A stretch of DNA of 64,000 nt, from NCBI GenBank assembly GCA_938074565.1, contig CALJEQ010000021.1:18652-82651 (forward strand), read 5' to 3'. Position 1 is the stretch's first letter. Each line of letters starts with the position of its first letter. The notes beneath the pieces are model-generated. The model did no database searches. It was given only the letters and a program-made list of their open reading frames with translations, and was not told the DNA's origin. This document shows, piece by piece, positions 44,216 to 53,475 of this stretch. The translations under genes were made by a program, and so were the position numbers. The stretch is from an uncultured Alkaliphilus sp. (GTDB lineage: Bacteria; Bacillota; Clostridia; Peptostreptococcales; Natronincolaceae).

Positions 44216-46177
44216 TTATTCTTTCAACTTATTTATTTTACAAAAACAATGGTTATAAATGGCTTGATTACCTATATCAGATACACCATCGGGGGTAAGA
44301 AAATTTACTCCCTGATTTTTTAGCCACCAGCCTTCATAGATTAATAATAAATTTTCACCAACTTCTTCACTGGCTTGAATGATTGACTTAATTTTTCCTT
44401 GCTGAGACTCCAATTCAACTACTTCTCCAGAAGTAATACCAATTTGTTCGAGTGTATGGGGGTTACAGAATACTGTAGGGTAAATACCCTCTTCTACACT
44501 ATGAAGGTGTTGGGAATGTAGAGAATGTTTTGGATGTAAACTAAGCAATTGAAATGAAAAATCATTTCTTTCATCAATAGCATTTGTAAGTTGTACATTC
44601 TTAAGACTAATAAATTGAAATTTCTTTGAAGGTGTGGAAAAGAGCTTGCTTTCCCAGGGAATTTCATTGCCAATTAAAGAAAGATTTTTTCCTTGAAGAC
44701 CTTGTAGTGTTAGACCAGTATTAGATAACAGGGAATACAAACCTCTTTCTAAATAGGTTGTTTCATCTCCATAATGTTCTAAAAATTCATAGAGATTTAA
44801 CCTTTTAGCAAGCTCAACAAAAATGTCAAATTCACTTTTTACATTCTCCCGTGGTGGAAGAACCCTTTCGGTAAAGAAAAAATGAGAGTGCCACATAGAA
44901 GAACAAAGGAAATCTTCTTCCTCAAAAATATGGGTGCAAGGTAATACATAGTCAGAGGCGGCGGCGGTGTCTGTCATAAAAAGGTCAATAGTTACTTTAA
45001 AAGGAATGTGATTAAAGGCTTCAATTGTTTTATTTGTATTAGGTAATTGAAGTAAGGGGTTGCCTTTTGTAATAAACATACCTTTTATTTCATTACGTCT
45101 TTCTTTTAGTATATATTGATGAAACTTAGAACGAATAAAAGTAGGTTGATGGTTATGTTGGTTATTTCTTATATATTTCCAGTCGATCCACTGGTTAATA
45201 AATTGATTTGCATAACTGACACCTCCACCAGAAACACCAATATTTCCAGTGATGGCAGCTAAAGAATCAATTAATCTTATATTACGGCCCCCACTGGGAT
45301 AACGTTGTAGCCCATAGCCTAGTATAATGGCAGAAGGAGAAGTTAAATACAATTTGGTAAGTTCAATTACTTCTTCTTTTGATAGTCCTGTTTGAATAAT
45401 TAATTCATCTAAATTCAATTGAGTTAGGTGTTCATTAAAAGAACTGTAACCATCACAATAAGTAGAAATAAATTCTTTTTGATGATAATTTCCATCTATT
45501 ATGATTTTAGCCATTGCTAAAGCTAAGTGACCGTCAGCTTCGGGTTTAATTTGATAATAGTGGGTGGCTAGAGTAGCTGTGGCAGTTTTAATGGGGTCAA
45601 TTACCACAATATTACTGCCATTTTTCTTAGCATCATTAATAAATGGAACTAAATGTATGTTAGTGTTAACAGGGTTTCTACCCCAAATAACAATTGTTTT
45701 AGCATTCAATAAATCCTGTGGTGGATGACTTAATGCCTTTCCAAAGTCTTCTTTTTGAGCTGCAATGCCTGCTCCCCAACAGAGGCTACCTGTTGGCATT
45801 GTCACTTCCCCTAAACTATTAAAGAAGGCGGCATCTATATTTTTTTTAAGTCCACAGTGACCCGCCTCGCCATAAAGCAAAAGAGAAGAAGCACCATAAC
45901 TATTAATTATCTCCCTTAACTGTTGAGCTATTTCTGAAAAAGCCTGATCCCAGCCTATCTGAATCCATTCACCCTGTACTTTTTTCATGGGAGAAGTAAT
46001 ACGATGAGGGCTATTAAGTCTATCTAAATGATACATCCCTTTTTCACATAGAAAACCACGGGTAATTGAATGTTGTTGGTCTCCTTTAATTTGAATATCA
46101 TTATTATCAGAAATTGTTACTTCAATACTACAAGTATCCCAACAATCTAAAGAGCAGGCAGTCTTATACTTTTTCAT
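44216..46177 (-). CDS. Molybdopterin-dependent oxidoreductase (formate dehydrogenase/BisC superfamily)
   Basis: 653 residues. A [4Fe-4S] motif is present at the N-terminus (Cys8, Cys12, Cys16, Cys44 in ACSLDCWDTC...GFLC), then the two pterin-binding regions (SLLLYGEAGHCGLKKN, IVIWGRNPVNTNIH, VVIDPIKTATA) and a C-terminal molydopterin dinucleotide domain (VFCNPHTLEQIGITSGEVVEL). There is no twin-arginine signal, so it is cytoplasmic. No membrane or iron-sulfur partner subunit is next to it, as in B. subtilis YyaE, which it resembles in size. Substrate unknown; the residue after the cluster (TGSLCWGAG) has Cys as a possible Mo ligand. Confidence 0.85.
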   Translation of the reverse strand: MKKYKTACSLDCWDTCSIEVTISDNNDIQIKGDQQHSITRGFLCEKGMYHLDRLNSPHRITSPMKKVQGEWIQIGWDQAFSEIAQQLREIINSYGASSLLLYGEAGHCGLKKNIDAAFFNSLGEVTMPTGSLCWGAGIAAQKEDFGKALSHPPQDLLNAKTIVIWGRNPVNTNIHLVPFINDAKKNGSNIVVIDPIKTATATLATHYYQIKPEADGHLALAMAKIIIDGNYHQKEFISTYCDGYSSFNEHLTQLNLDELIIQTGLSKEEVIELTKLYLTSPSAIILGYGLQRYPSGGRNIRLIDSLAAITGNIGVSGGGVSYANQFINQWIDWKYIRNNQHNHQPTFIRSKFHQYILKERRNEIKGMFITKGNPLLQLPNTNKTIEAFNHIPFKVTIDLFMTDTAAASDYVLPCTHIFEEEDFLCSSMWHSHFFFTERVLPPRENVKSEFDIFVELAKRLNLYEFLEHYGDETTYLERGLYSLLSNTGLTLQGLQGKNLSLIGNEIPWESKLFSTPSKKFQFISLKNVQLTNAIDERNDFSFQLLSLHPKHSLHSQHLHSVEEGIYPTVFCNPHTLEQIGITSGEVVELESQQGKIKSIIQASEEVGENLLLIYEGWWLKNQGVNFLTPDGVSDIGNQAIYNHCFCKINKLKE

Positions 46178-46528
46178 AAATTCACTCCTTAAGGTATTAA
46201 TAGATTTATTATTAATAATAAATAGTTTGTTTTTTTAGTGTTATGAGACCATTGTACCATATGGTAAAGGCATAGCAAAACCACTTTATAAGTAGAAGGA
46301 TGATATTATTAGCTTTTTAAAGTTGTTTTCTTTTTAGGGCAAATATTATTGATTTTGTTATTAATAATATTTTTTTATAAATAAACAATAAAAATTGATT
46401 TAAGTTGTTGTTAATGGGTATATAAATAAGAGATAAAAACAAAATGATTAGAATAGAATTAAAAAGCTAATAAGTAATAAGAAGGTAAAAATAAAAAACA
46501 ATAGAGGTATTGAAAGGGGTAAAAGATA
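46178..46528. other. Divergent region with AT-rich palindromes
   Basis: 351 bases, no gene. ATTTATTATTAATAATAAAT at 46204-46223 is a perfect 20-bp palindrome and AATATTATT/AATAATATT near 46338-46365 is a second inverted repeat. They could be operators for the oxidoreductase or tpx, but low-complexity AT sequence makes chance a real possibility. Confidence 0.4.
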
Positions 46529-47038
46529 ATGAGTAAAAGATCAGATTTAGTTACTATGGGGGGAAATGCAGTTACATTAGTAGGAACAGAAGTAAGAGTG
46601 GGGGATAAAGCACCAGATTTTACAGCTTTAACAAAAGACCTCTCACCCTATGGATTAAAGGATATGGAAGGGAAAATTAAACTAATAAGTGTAGTACCAT
46701 CAATAGATACAGGGGTTTGTGACCTTCAAACAATGACATTTAATGAAGAAGCAGCTAAATTAAAGGATGTAGAGGTAATTACCATAAGCATGGATCTTCC
46801 TTTTGCACTAAATAGATATTGTGCTGCTAAAAACATTGAAAATTCCAAAACACTTTCAGATCATCGAGATGCTTCCTTCGGGAAAGCATATGGTTTCCTA
46901 ATAGAAGAATTAAGACTTCTTGCTAGAGGAGTAGTGGTTATTGATCAGAATAATATCATTCAACATGTGGAGTATGTAAAAGAGATAGCAAACCACCCAG
47001 ACTACGATACTACTTTAGAAGTGGTTGGAAAATTATAA
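46529..47038 (+). CDS. tpx: Thiol peroxidase
   Basis: 169 residues, ATG with AAAGGGG. It is an atypical two-Cys peroxiredoxin: peroxidatic Cys64 (SIDTGVCDLQT) and resolving Cys98 (FALNRYCAA) are both present, and GVVVIDQNNIIQHVEY is the typical C-terminal block. It reduces hydrogen peroxide and alkyl peroxides with thioredoxin in the cytoplasm. It complements the peroxide made by superoxide reductase (34.8 kb). Single gene. Confidence 0.95.
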   Translation: MSKRSDLVTMGGNAVTLVGTEVRVGDKAPDFTALTKDLSPYGLKDMEGKIKLISVVPSIDTGVCDLQTMTFNEEAAKLKDVEVITISMDLPFALNRYCAAKNIENSKTLSDHRDASFGKAYGFLIEELRLLARGVVVIDQNNIIQHVEYVKEIANHPDYDTTLEVVGKL

Positions 47039-47052
47039 AAAATATTAAGACC

Positions 47053-47087
47053 AGAGAGATAGAATAAAACCTATCTCTTTTTTTATT
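47053..47087 (+). terminator. Terminator of tpx
   Basis: AGAGATAG / CTATCTCT with an 8-base loop and a T run. Confidence 0.88.
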
Positions 47088-47186
47088 TAATTAATTAACA
47101 AGTATTACTAGCAGGAATAAAAATTAATATTGGAGAAATATAAAGAATAATAACAAGATGGATAGTAAAATTAAGGGGGAGTGGGA

Positions 47187-49103
47187 GTGAGTCAAAAACC
47201 TTATATAGTAAGATCCCATGAAAGATGTAGAAAAATGGGAATCGATTATACACGTGTTTATAGTTCCAAAATTTTAAAAGATGACGAACTTCAAAAAAAG
47301 CTTAAGGATAACAGATCTTTAATGGAAATCGCAATACCCTTTATGGAGCAATTATATAATTTTGTTAAAGGTTCTGGATTTTTTGCAATTCTTACCGACG
47401 GGGAAGGTTGTATTTTAAAATTAATTTGTGATGAACCAGTGTTGGAGATCGCCCAAAGTTTTAAAATGGTTCATGGTGCTTATATGGACGAAGAACATAT
47501 AGGAACAAATGCAATGGGTACTGCTTTAGCAGAGGGAATACCAGTACAAGTTTCGGAAGAAGAACATTATATTCACGCTTATCACCGATGGACATGTTCT
47601 GCTGCACCAATAAGGGATATTGAAGGAAAAATTATAGGAACATTAGACTTAACGGGTAATAGTGATTTAGTACACTCCCATACTTTGGGAATGGTGATGT
47701 CGGCAGCTAATGCTATAGAAGAAATTTTCAAGAAAAATGAAATAAACAATAAATTAGCAGTAGCGAAAAAATCGATTGAAACTATTATAGATTCAATAAA
47801 AGCAGGTATATTTACAGTTGGGCCTAAAGGTTATATAAAAACCATTAATAAGGCTGTAATGGAAATGTTAGGTTATTCACAAGAAGAAATGATGGGAATG
47901 AATATAAATTGTATTTTGGAAGGATGGAGTGGCATACAAGATAGTGTTGCCAGTAACATCCACTATTTTGAGGAAGAAGCCTATTTGAAGGGAAAAAAAG
48001 AAAAAATCCACTGTACCTTTAGTGGGTACCCTATACTAGACAAATTAGGAAAAACACAAGGCATTGTTTGTGTTATTAAAGAAATAAAAAAGATGAAAAA
48101 ACTTGCTAATAAAATTGTAGGTAAACAGGCGGTCTATACATTTGATAATATAATTGGTCAAAGTGATGGGTTTAAAAAAGTCCTTAATTACGCTAAGAAA
48201 ATAGCAGATAGCCCATCAACTGTTTTAATTACAGGAGAAAGTGGTACGGGAAAGGAAGTTTTTGCACAATCTATCCATAATTATAGCCAGCGTCGGGATG
48301 AAGCCTTTGTAGCCATCAACTGTGGTGCGTTACCAAGAAATTTAATTGAATCTGAATTGTTTGGTTATGACGAAGGAGCTTTTACAGGTGCAAAAAGAGG
48401 AGGACAATTTGGTAAATTTGAATTGGCGGACGGAGGTACTTTGTTTTTAGATGAAATTGGAGAGATGCCTTTAGATATGCAGGTTCGACTTTTAAGGGTT
48501 TTAGAGGAAGGAAAACTTTTTAGAATCGGTGGAAGTAAAGAGATTACCGTAGACGTTAGAATTATTGCTGCAACCAATAAAGACCTTAAAAAGGAAGTGG
48601 AAAAAGGTACTTTTAGAAAAGATTTATATTATAGGATTAATGTACTACCTTTGAAGTTAATTCCTTTAAGGGAAAGAAGGGAAGATATACCCCTTTTAAT
48701 AGAATTTTTTATGACTGTAAAAGCATTAAGACTAGGAAAAACAGCTGTTAACTTACCACAAAATATGATACAAAAATTAATTGAGTATTCGTGGCCTGGT
48801 AATGTACGGGAACTAGAGAACAAAATAGAACATATTATCAATACCGATAACAATAGTTTAATTTGGGATTTTGCTGAACATTCTACCCTTCCAACTTACC
48901 CTATGAAGGTTACATACGAAGTAGAAAAATTAGAAGACGTAGAAAAAACCCATATTACTAATATGATAATAAAATATAAGGGTAACATTTCCCATGTTGC
49001 TGATATATTGGGAATAGGAAGAAATACCTTATATAGGAAGATTAAAAAGTATAATATAAAGTGTGCCAATATGGAACAACGTATCGATATGGAACAGTTT
49101 TAA
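47187..49103 (+). CDS. Sigma-54 activator, AcoR type (GAF-PAS-AAA+-HTH), likely regulator of aor
   Basis: 638 residues from GTG 47187; AAGGGGG at 47173-47179 fits this better than GTG 47181. Order: an N-terminal GAF-type sensing domain (~60-190, with GTNAMGTALAEGIPVQ), a PAS domain (~200-300, IDSIKAGIFTVGPKGYI), the AAA+ domain (Walker A GESGTGKE; the sigma-54 contact loop GAFTGA; LFLDEIGEMP), and a C-terminal Fis-type helix-turn-helix (ISHVADILGIGRNTLYRKIKKY). The next gene, aor, has a -24/-12 promoter and three dyad sites, so aor is the likely target. The sensed ligand is unknown; an aldehyde or acid is a fair guess. Confidence 0.9.
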   Translation: MSQKPYIVRSHERCRKMGIDYTRVYSSKILKDDELQKKLKDNRSLMEIAIPFMEQLYNFVKGSGFFAILTDGEGCILKLICDEPVLEIAQSFKMVHGAYMDEEHIGTNAMGTALAEGIPVQVSEEEHYIHAYHRWTCSAAPIRDIEGKIIGTLDLTGNSDLVHSHTLGMVMSAANAIEEIFKKNEINNKLAVAKKSIETIIDSIKAGIFTVGPKGYIKTINKAVMEMLGYSQEEMMGMNINCILEGWSGIQDSVASNIHYFEEEAYLKGKKEKIHCTFSGYPILDKLGKTQGIVCVIKEIKKMKKLANKIVGKQAVYTFDNIIGQSDGFKKVLNYAKKIADSPSTVLITGESGTGKEVFAQSIHNYSQRRDEAFVAINCGALPRNLIESELFGYDEGAFTGAKRGGQFGKFELADGGTLFLDEIGEMPLDMQVRLLRVLEEGKLFRIGGSKEITVDVRIIAATNKDLKKEVEKGTFRKDLYYRINVLPLKLIPLRERREDIPLLIEFFMTVKALRLGKTAVNLPQNMIQKLIEYSWPGNVRELENKIEHIINTDNNSLIWDFAEHSTLPTYPMKVTYEVEKLEDVEKTHITNMIIKYKGNISHVADILGIGRNTLYRKIKKYNIKCANMEQRIDMEQF

Positions 49104-49130
49104 AGGGCAGAATTGTGCTAATATGGAACA
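49062..49130 (+). promoter_or_regulatory. Three copies of a 17-bp dyad: likely upstream activator sites for the sigma-54 regulator
   Basis: TGTGCCAATATGGAACA (49062-49078), a weaker copy CGTATCGATATGGAACA (49080-49096) and TGTGCTAATATGGAACA (49114-49130). The first has dyad symmetry TGTKCCA-N3-TGGMACA. The first two lie inside the activator's last codons. The distance to the -24 box is 110-180 bases, the usual enhancer range. Confidence 0.75.
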
Positions 49131-49134
49131 CTAA

Positions 49135-49169
49135 TAAAAAGCCACCACAGACTATGGTGGTTTTTTATT
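49135..49169 (+). terminator. Terminator of the activator gene
   Basis: AAAGCCACCA / TGGTGGTTTT with a 7-base loop and T run. Confidence 0.88.
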
Positions 49170-49241
49170 TAAAATACTTATGAAATATTCAAATCTATAG
49201 GTTTATACCAGTTAAACATATTTTATAATGAAGTAGGTTAA

Positions 49242-49257
49242 TGGCATACAACTTGCA
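49242..49257 (+). promoter_or_regulatory. Sigma-54 (-24/-12) promoter of aor
   Basis: TGGCATACAACTTGCA carries GG and GC exactly 12 bases apart, matching TGGCAC-N5-TTGCW with one mismatch. Transcription would start near 49269, 35 bases before aor. This also shows that the longer open frame from ATG 49241 cannot be the real start. Confidence 0.85.
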
Positions 49258-49303
49258 CTATAATAAATGTGACTACATTAAGATTATGATAAGGGGGAGT
49301 TAT

Positions 49304-51130
49304 ATGTTCGGATTTACTGGAAAAGTGCTAAGAATTAATTTAAAGGAAAAGTCTATTAAAACAGAACCACTTAATATGGATTTAGCAAAGAAATATGTGG
49401 GAGGAAGAGGTTTAGCTGAAAAATATTTAATGGATGAAATTGATCCTAAAATTGATGCATTAAGCTCTGAAAATAAGTTAATCTTTGTAACGGGACCCCT
49501 TAGTGGAACACCCACCCCTACAGGAGGCCGATACATGGTGGTAACAAAATCACCATTAACTGATACTGTGGCATGTTCTAATTCTGGTGGTCGTTGGGGT
49601 GCCGAGTTAAAAATGGCAGGTTACGACATGATTATTATTGAAGAAAAATCTGATAAACCTGTATATATTAATATTAATAATGATGAAGTTACCATTAGAG
49701 ATGCCTCCCACTTATGGGGAATGGTAACATCAGAAGTAACAGAAGCACTGATAAAAGAAATTGGAGATGAAAAGGTTAAGGTTGCTAATATTGGTCCAGG
49801 TGGAGAAAATTTATCTAGAATGGCAGCCATTATGAATGATATAGATCGTGCAGCAGGTAGATCTGGGGTTGGAGCTGTTATGGGTTCTAAAAACCTTAAA
49901 GCCATTACGGTTAGAGGAACTGGAAAACCAGCAGTTGCTAATCCAGAAAAATTAAAAGAAGTAGTAGCAAACTGCAATAAGAAAATTAGAGAAAATGGGG
50001 TTACAGGGCAAGGACTTCCCACCTATGGAACTGCTGTGTTGGTTAATATTATTAATGAAAATGGTGTATTCCCAGTAAATAACTTCCAATCTTCTCATTT
50101 TGCAAAGGCAGAAGACCTCAGTGGAGAAACATTAGCAGAAAAGTATTTAATTAAGAGGGTAGGTTGCTATGGTTGTCCAATTGCCTGTGGTAGACACTGT
50201 AAAGTTGATGATCTTGAAAGTGGAGGACCTGAATACGAAACAATTTGGGGATTTGGTGCAGACTGTGGAGTCTCTGATATGGGGGCTGTAATTAAAGCAA
50301 ACTACTGGTGTAATGAATTGGGATTAGATACAATATCTGCTTCGGCAACCATTGCAGCCGCTATGGAGTTATATCAAAAGGGGTATATCAAAGAAGAGGA
50401 TACCGATGGAGTACCTTTAGAATTTGGCAATGCCGATGCAGTTATCCAATGGACGAAAAGAATGGGAAAAAGAGAAGGACTTGGAGATAAACTAGCAGAT
50501 GGTTCCTATAGATTATGTGAAATGTATGGTGTACCAGAATTATCAATGTCAGTTAAGAAACAAGAAATACCAGCTTATGACCCAAGGGGGATTCAAGGTC
50601 AGGGGTTAGCCTATGCAACATCCAATAGAGGAGGATGTCATGTTAGAGCTTACTTAATTTCTCCAGAAATTTTGGCATTACCAGAAAAATTAGATAGATT
50701 CTCTTTAGAAGGCAAGCCCCAATGGGTTAAAGTATTTCAAGATTTAACAGCCGTTATCGATTCTTCTGGGTTATGTTTATTTACTTCCTTCGCAATGGGA
50801 GCACAGGACTATGCTGATATGTACAATGCTGTTTGTGGAACAGATCACACAGCCCAGTCGATACTAGAAGCAGGGGAAAGAATTTGGAACATTGAAAAAC
50901 TATTTAATTTAGAGTCAGGACTTTCCATAACTGACGATACTTTGCCAAAAAGATTGTTGGAAGAACCTATTGTTGATGGACCTTCAAAGGATAATGTAGC
51001 AAGATTAGGTGAATTACTACCAAACTATTTTGTAGCCCGTGGATGGGATGAAAATGGAGTTCCTACTGAAGAAAGATTAGAGAAATTGGGGATTATTGTG
51101 CCTCCAGTGAAGCATAAAATGAAATATTAA
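49304..51130 (+). CDS. aor: Aldehyde:ferredoxin oxidoreductase (tungsten enzyme)
   Basis: 608 residues; ATG 49304 with AAGGGGG at the right distance and downstream of the promoter. MFGFTGKVLRINLKEKS opens the pterin-binding N-terminal domain with VGGRGLAEKYL and FVTGPLSGTPTPTGGRYMVV; CYGCPIACGRHC (around residue 290) supplies [4Fe-4S] cysteines, as in the AOR family. It converts aldehydes to acids, or the reverse, with ferredoxin, using a bis-pterin W (or Mo) centre. Controlled by the sigma-54 activator at 47187; a MoaD-like protein follows. Size and motifs fit AOR rather than the shorter FOR. Confidence 0.95.
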   Translation: MFGFTGKVLRINLKEKSIKTEPLNMDLAKKYVGGRGLAEKYLMDEIDPKIDALSSENKLIFVTGPLSGTPTPTGGRYMVVTKSPLTDTVACSNSGGRWGAELKMAGYDMIIIEEKSDKPVYININNDEVTIRDASHLWGMVTSEVTEALIKEIGDEKVKVANIGPGGENLSRMAAIMNDIDRAAGRSGVGAVMGSKNLKAITVRGTGKPAVANPEKLKEVVANCNKKIRENGVTGQGLPTYGTAVLVNIINENGVFPVNNFQSSHFAKAEDLSGETLAEKYLIKRVGCYGCPIACGRHCKVDDLESGGPEYETIWGFGADCGVSDMGAVIKANYWCNELGLDTISASATIAAAMELYQKGYIKEEDTDGVPLEFGNADAVIQWTKRMGKREGLGDKLADGSYRLCEMYGVPELSMSVKKQEIPAYDPRGIQGQGLAYATSNRGGCHVRAYLISPEILALPEKLDRFSLEGKPQWVKVFQDLTAVIDSSGLCLFTSFAMGAQDYADMYNAVCGTDHTAQSILEAGERIWNIEKLFNLESGLSITDDTLPKRLLEEPIVDGPSKDNVARLGELLPNYFVARGWDENGVPTEERLEKLGIIVPPVKHKMKY

Positions 51131-51136
51131 AAGTAA

Positions 51137-51165
51137 AGAAAGAGCTTCTGACGGAAGCTCTTTCT
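51137..51165 (+). terminator. Perfect hairpin between aor and the moaD-like gene
   Basis: AGAAAGAGCTTC / GAAGCTCTTTCT (12 bp) with a TGACG loop but no good T run, so it may be a weak terminator or an mRNA stabiliser that lowers moaD relative to aor. Confidence 0.65.
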
Positions 51166-51255
51166 AAATATTTAAAATTAAATAAAAAAATTGTAAACTA
51201 CAAAATGTTATAACAGGGTTTACAAAATAAATTTTTTTAGGGAGGGGTGATGGAA

Positions 51256-51483
51256 ATGAATATAAGAGTAAGACTATTTGCTACCCTTAGAGAAGGTCGT
51301 GGAAAAGAGTTAATGTTGGAAGCCCTTAATGAAGGGGTAACACCGAAGGATATAATAAATAGATTGGGTATATTAGAAGAGGAAGTTGCAATATTACTGA
51401 TAAATGGTAGAGATGGTGAAATGAGTACAGTTTTAAAGGTAAATGATGTTGTATCAATATTTCCACCAGTTGGGGGTGGATAA
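51256..51483 (+). CDS. MoaD/ThiS family sulfur carrier protein
   Basis: 75 residues; ATG 51256 has GGAGGGG (51241-51247) at good spacing, the earlier GTG and ATG overlap it. The beta-grasp pattern (MNIRVRLFATLREGRGKE, AILLINGRDG) ends in VVSIFPPVGGG, whose terminal Gly-Gly is adenylated and then converted to a thiocarboxylate. It would supply sulfur for molybdopterin/tungstopterin, or be an AOR-associated MoaD-like partner, as often seen beside aor genes. It lies 125 bases after aor. Confidence 0.88.
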   Translation: MNIRVRLFATLREGRGKELMLEALNEGVTPKDIINRLGILEEEVAILLINGRDGEMSTVLKVNDVVSIFPPVGGG

Positions 51484-51541
51484 TAAGGAGCAGTAGGTTT
51501 AATGACAACTAATAGAAATTTTTTTATCCTCTGTTATTGTG

Positions 51542-51595
51542 AAAGTCAGCATCATAGCGTGTTTTTATACACGTTATGATGCTGACTTTTATTGT
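51542..51595. repeat. Stem-loop element, copy A
   Basis: AAAGTCAGCATCATA (51542-51556) and TATGATGCTGACTTT (51575-51589) pair perfectly, with a second inner stem CGTGT/ACACG. It ends in TTTTATTG and may terminate the aor-moaD transcript. The stem ends and tail are repeated at 54668. Confidence 0.75.
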
Positions 51596-51968
51596 GTCAT
51601 TTATTTAGTGTTGGTTACTTTAAATTCCATCAAATTTGTTTAATTTATAGATTAAAAACAATTTTTTAAATAACAAAATAAAAAATGGTTAACTTATTTG
51701 CAATGCTTTATACTTTTATAAAACCATATAAGTAAAATAAATTTTATCAATTAAGCCGACAAAATGCTAATTTTATAGGTTGAAGTAGTTGTGGATTTAA
51801 TAAATATGAATAATTTTAAAATACAGTAAACAAAAAATGTTTTAAATTTGTATTTTAAACTAGTTACTAAATACAATAAACAGGCATTAGTTGTGAATAA
51901 TTACCATCATTAAAAAGATATTAAAAAATACACTTATTGAAAAAGCACTTAAAATAATAACAAAAAAG

Positions 51969-51997
51969 TTGATAACAAGTTAATAAATCTATATTAT
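51969..51997 (+). promoter_or_regulatory. Sigma-A-type promoter of the RRNPP-like regulator
   Basis: TTGATA, 17 bases, TATTAT. Leader of about 110 bases. Confidence 0.55.
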
Positions 51998-52112
51998 TAA
52001 TGCTAGAGCAGAAAAACTAAAATTAATTTAACTATTCACATATATGAAAGACCTAATAAAGTTTAATTTTAGTAAGACGGTTTTTTAATTGTGAAGGAGG
52101 AATAAATTTAAC

Positions 52113-53438
52113 ATGGAGTTATTAAGCCCAGGGGAGAAAGTTAAAAAATTACGGAAAGAGCTTGGACTAAAACAGGAAGATATTGCAAATGATCAAATAT
52201 CTAAAAGTTTGGTAAGCATGATAGAAAAGAATAGACGAGCTTTAACTTGGACAACTGCTGCTATTATAGCAGATAGTCTGAATAAGTATTATAAAACTAT
52301 GGGGAAAGAAATTACATCAGAATACTTAATGGAGACAGAATTAGATTTAGTAAAAAAAGAAATAAAAGCAGAAATGGAATATCTAAGTTCCATAGTAGAA
52401 TTAGGAAACGTTGAAGTGAAATTATTAAACCCTTCCTTTGATAAGTTAATGAATTTGATAGACCAATGGGGTCTAAAAAAAGAAAAGGTAGACTTATTGT
52501 TATTAAGAGGAGAATTTTATTATTATAGTTATCAGTACAATAATGCTATAAACGATTATTCAGATGCACTAGTATATTATATAGAAGAAAAAAATCATAG
52601 TGAGATAGCTCGCCTTTACAACTTGATAGGTACTAGTTATTACATGTTAATGTTAATAGATAAAGCAATAACTTATTATACAAAATCCTATGAAACAGCA
52701 ATAGAACAAAATATTGCTAATAAAGATACAATAAAAATAGAGTCAATATTTAACCTAACGTTATGTTATAAAAAAATGCAAAAATATGATATAACACTTC
52801 AATATGTGACAATGTTCAAAGAACTAGAAAATAACCAAGATTGTTATGCTTTTTATTATGACCAAACAGTGTTGGTGGAAGCTAATACCTATCGTGATTT
52901 AAGAATTTATGAAAAAGCAGAAAAAATATATGAAAAACTATTACAGAGAAAAACAGAGTTAAATATAAATACACTATTTTTAGTCTATGAAAACTATTCA
53001 ACTTTTTATCGGGATCAAAAGAAAATTCATAAGGCAGTATACTATATTAATAAAGCATTGGAATTTAAGGAAGATGTTATGCCAGTATACTGTTCAATGG
53101 GTATAATGGGACTAGCTAAATGCCAGATGTTATTGGGTAACTTTAGTGAAGCTATTGAGACTTTAAGTGAAGGACTTACTTTAGCAAAAGATAATTTAAG
53201 AAATGAGATGATTATAGATTTCCTTTTTACATTAATACAAGTATACATTCAATTGAAGGATTATGATAATGCATTAAACAATTTACAAGAGGTAGAGAAA
53301 ATAATAATTGAAAAAGATATAAAAGCTAAAATAAATGATTTGCATAGTTTTTATGCAGAAGTATATTTAGAGTTAAATGAAAAAGGAAAGTGCTTAGAAT
53401 ATATGATGAAAAACAGGCAAGATTATTTAGCAATTTAG
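52113..53438 (+). CDS. RRNPP-like regulator: XRE DNA-binding domain plus TPR repeats
   Basis: 441 residues, ATG with AAGGAGG. Residues ~5-60 are an XRE helix-turn-helix (SPGEKVKKLRKELGLKQEDI, SLVSMIEKNRRAL). Residues ~110-440 are TPR-type helical pairs (FYYYSYQYNNAINDYSDALV, LYNLIGTSYYMLMLIDKAI, KAVYYINKALEF). This is the layout of peptide-binding regulators such as PlcR, Rap-like and PrgX/Rgg proteins, which bind short secreted peptides in the TPR groove. A 51-residue exported peptide gene starts 37 bases downstream, as expected for such a pair. What genes it controls is not shown; the nitroreductase behind it is one candidate. Confidence 0.85.
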   Translation: MELLSPGEKVKKLRKELGLKQEDIANDQISKSLVSMIEKNRRALTWTTAAIIADSLNKYYKTMGKEITSEYLMETELDLVKKEIKAEMEYLSSIVELGNVEVKLLNPSFDKLMNLIDQWGLKKEKVDLLLLRGEFYYYSYQYNNAINDYSDALVYYIEEKNHSEIARLYNLIGTSYYMLMLIDKAITYYTKSYETAIEQNIANKDTIKIESIFNLTLCYKKMQKYDITLQYVTMFKELENNQDCYAFYYDQTVLVEANTYRDLRIYEKAEKIYEKLLQRKTELNINTLFLVYENYSTFYRDQKKIHKAVYYINKALEFKEDVMPVYCSMGIMGLAKCQMLLGNFSEAIETLSEGLTLAKDNLRNEMIIDFLFTLIQVYIQLKDYDNALNNLQEVEKIIIEKDIKAKINDLHSFYAEVYLELNEKGKCLEYMMKNRQDYLAI

Positions 53439-53475
53439 GTTTATAGAATTTATAAAATAAAGGAGGTGATTTAAT

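Larger units (their letters stand above)
51484..52112. other. Long AT-rich gap before the RRNPP-like regulator
   Basis: 629 bases, no gene found on either strand. It contains a strong stem-loop (51542-51589), the promoter at 51969, and low-complexity A/T sequence. Confidence 0.5.

Noticed and set aside
49241..49303. ATG 49241 as the start of AOR
   Set aside because: This codon lies inside the sigma-54 promoter, upstream of the transcription start, and has no ribosome binding site.
51484..52112. Hidden RNA gene or riboswitch in the long gap
   Set aside because: Apart from the terminator-like stem-loop I could not find a conserved riboswitch core; the sequence is mostly low-complexity A/T.
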